A stretch of DNA of 64,000 bases from QKMZ01 sp012965515 (GTDB lineage: Bacteria; Cyanobacteriota; Vampirovibrionia; Obscuribacterales; Obscuribacteraceae). The position numbers and the translations under genes were made by a program. Positions within the stretch are counted from its first letter, which is position 1. The number at the start of each line of letters is the position of its first letter. Where the stretch lies: contig CALFMP010000021.1 of the NCBI GenBank assembly GCA_937879965.1, forward strand, positions 1 to 64,000. Reading direction: 5' to 3'. Shown here in pieces: positions 62,542 to 64,000 of this stretch. The notes below the pieces were generated by a model, which was given only the letters and a program-made list of their open reading frames with translations, was not told the origin of the DNA and searched no databases.

Positions 62542-63228
62542 TTGAGCGACCTTAATTTCAATGTCAGCGATGCCTACAAACCCTCCGACAAGCAAACGTC
62601 TGATCTGACCTTTGCCGCGCAGTCTTTCCAGTTGGGCGCGAAAGAGATGCAAGCAATCTCTGGAAAGACTACTGATGTAGTAACGGCTGCTGGTTTTGCA
62701 TCAGCGGATCAATTGCTTGCCGGTTTCAGCGAATCAGAACAAGTGTCTTCCCAGAAGCCAGAGCCTGCAACGAATCAGGAACTGATTGCGCAGATGAAAA
62801 AGTCGTACGCTGCAGACATGAGCCCCGCAGAAATAAAGGATTTCTTGAGCGACAAACCTGGTCTCTCTGTGGAGAAATTCAAGGAGATCATGGCGAACCG
62901 CGTCGCCGGACAGGAAGAAGTTATCGCACAGATGAATCCGAAACAGTTGCAGGTTGTCGCAGATTTGGCTGATGCCATTAAGCGAAACGACGACAAACAA
63001 ATTTCGAAAATCTTGCAAGACATCCCTGCTGACATAACTGGCAAGATCGCATTCGTCGCGCAGTATCAGCTGCAACTCGATGGCGTCACCAAGATTGGCG
63101 TCGAATCAAGAAACGATAACGGCAAAGGCTATCTAATCATCAAAGACGGCAACACTCACATGCAAGAGAAATTTGACCGCGTCACCGGTCAGCACCTCGG
63201 CTTCACATCGATGGAAATTCCAATGTAG
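62542..63228 (+). CDS. Hypothetical protein
   Basis: A 228-residue protein starting with TTG; GGAG lies seven bases upstream. The N-terminal 80 residues are polar, the middle is helical (AEIKDFLSDKPGLSVEKFKEIM and ADLADAIKRNDDKQISKIL), and the C-terminal 60 residues are beta-rich with a glycine turn (ESRNDNGKGYLIIKDGNTHM). No signal peptide, membrane segment or known domain. Located in the divergent position to the TPR gene, about 125 bp away, and converging with the next TPR gene. Confidence 0.6.
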   Translation: MSDLNFNVSDAYKPSDKQTSDLTFAAQSFQLGAKEMQAISGKTTDVVTAAGFASADQLLAGFSESEQVSSQKPEPATNQELIAQMKKSYAADMSPAEIKDFLSDKPGLSVEKFKEIMANRVAGQEEVIAQMNPKQLQVVADLADAIKRNDDKQISKILQDIPADITGKIAFVAQYQLQLDGVTKIGVESRNDNGKGYLIIKDGNTHMQEKFDRVTGQHLGFTSMEIPM

Positions 63229-63254
63229 GTGTAGTCACTACACTCCGCGGAATG

Positions 63255-64000
63255 TCACTTCGAGTTCATCTGTTTCAACAGAAACCTCGCCACTTGCCAG
63301 TTTGGGTATAATTTGAGCGCTTGTTCCAGGTCACGCTTTGCGCCCGCTCTATCTCCAAGTCTGAACTTGCACTGCCCACGCTGATTTAGCGCAAGATCGT
63401 CTTGTGGATCGAGTGCCAGAGCTTTATCAAGATCTCTCAGCGCACCTTTTAGATCGCCCATCTTCAATCGGGTTTGTCCTCGCTTCCAGTATGCACCTTC
63501 AGAAATTGGATTTAGTAGAAGTGCTTGATCAAAATCTCTAATTGATTCTGCATATCTTCCTAAATTGAACAACGCATAACCACGATCTTCGTAGGCACAG
63601 TCGGAATTTGGATTTAGTTTTACTTGCATCGATTGATCGCGTAATGCACCAATATGATCTCCGAGGCAGGTCCTTGCCATCCCCCGACACGAATACGCAT
63701 ATGCGAAGTTTGGATTTTCCTTGATTGCACTATTGTAATCGTTAATTGCGCCGTCCGGATTATGCATGCACGACCTTATGTTGCCCCTTTCTACCAAAGC
63801 TTCTGCGCAGCCTGGCACAAGTTGAAGAACACTATCGCAGTCCATGAGGGCGCAATCCCAAGCATTCAACCTTTTCCATGCTCGTGCTCGAGATAAGTAA
63901 AGCTCGAAATCCTTCGGATACCGCTCAATAGCTTTGTTGTAACCCTGTATCGCACCTACCGTATCACCGACCTTAAATTGAATGTTTGCTCTACATCTGT
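63255..64000 (-). CDS. TPR protein, C-terminal part (runs off the right edge)
   Basis: The frame continues upstream to base 64000 without a start, so the gene is truncated at its 5' end. At least six classical TPR units of 34 residues are seen (GDTVGAIQGYNKAIERYPKD, YAESIRDFDQALLLNPISEG, LKGALRDLDKALALDPQDD), ending 12 residues before the stop. Any signal peptide or extra N-terminal domain lies outside the window. The spacing W/L-x-x-R-G-x-A-x-x-x-L-G is that of the TPR_1/TPR_2 kind, different from the kinesin-light-chain units at 51051. Confidence 0.85.
   Translation of the reverse strand, partial: RCRANIQFKVGDTVGAIQGYNKAIERYPKDFELYLSRARAWKRLNAWDCALMDCDSVLQLVPGCAEALVERGNIRSCMHNPDGAINDYNSAIKENPNFAYAYSCRGMARTCLGDHIGALRDQSMQVKLNPNSDCAYEDRGYALFNLGRYAESIRDFDQALLLNPISEGAYWKRGQTRLKMGDLKGALRDLDKALALDPQDDLALNQRGQCKFRLGDRAGAKRDLEQALKLYPNWQVARFLLKQMNSK

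Overview
The window joins two very different kinds of DNA. Bases 1 to about 2,600 are extremely GC-rich (well over 70 % by eye) and carry the N-terminal half of a gamma-glutamyltransferase gene, a PadR regulator with its HAAS/DUF1700 membrane partner, and a near-consensus sigma70 promoter (TTGACA, 17 bp, TATGCT) reading into a full-length 16S rRNA gene (about 2624-4129). From the 3' end of the 16S gene onward the DNA is near 50 % GC and stays so to the end. No 23S, 5S or tRNA gene follows; a hairpin terminator lies about 260 bp after the 16S gene. Either the contig is a metagenomic chimera fused through the conserved 16S gene, or a solitary 16S gene sits at a real compositional boundary.

The large 50 % GC part (4.1-64 kb) looks like a Gram-negative, complex-lifestyle bacterium: RlpA, Spy/CpxP-like and HtrA-like proteins, many secreted or anchored TPR proteins, two secreted TPR-caspase proteins, a Ser/Thr kinase, and a vWA-PP2C pair. 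This style recalls non-photosynthetic cyanobacterial relatives (Obscuribacterales/Melainabacteria) or other large environmental genomes; that placement is an inference, not shown by the sequence.

Layout: 4.5-9 kb small unknowns, an LRR protein, a DUF2249-like protein and a TPR-metallopeptidase. 9-14 kb an alpha/beta hydrolase fold lacking its serine, a TPR-caspase protein and a secreted Gly/Asn-rich protein. 14-19.7 kb helical-repeat proteins, a metallophosphoesterase and a DUF429 protein. 19.7-31 kb a run of large signal-less proteins (trypsin-like protease, HEYSH metallopeptidase, 478- and 1476-residue unknowns), the most opaque block. 31-45 kb an ATP-grasp enzyme, serine dehydratase, an Rrf2 regulator divergent from an FAD oxidoreductase with a palindromic operator between them, a matrixin-type protease, an O-methyltransferase, AsnRS and a membrane Ser/Thr kinase. 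45-53 kb RlpA, an MFS transporter, a Spy-like protein, a second TPR-caspase, an EF-hand protein and a 745-residue kinesin-light-chain-like TPR protein. 53.5-58.4 kb a 1044-residue protein with the architecture of plant methionine S-methyltransferase (methyltransferase plus two aminotransferase folds), followed by the vWA and PP2C genes. 58.6-64 kb low-complexity and TPR proteins.

A family of hairpin repeats (cores such as GGGCGATGC-cat-GCATCGCCC) is scattered between genes, singly or in tandem arrays, with paired base changes that keep the stems intact. No CRISPR array, insertion sequence, prophage or tRNA was recognised.
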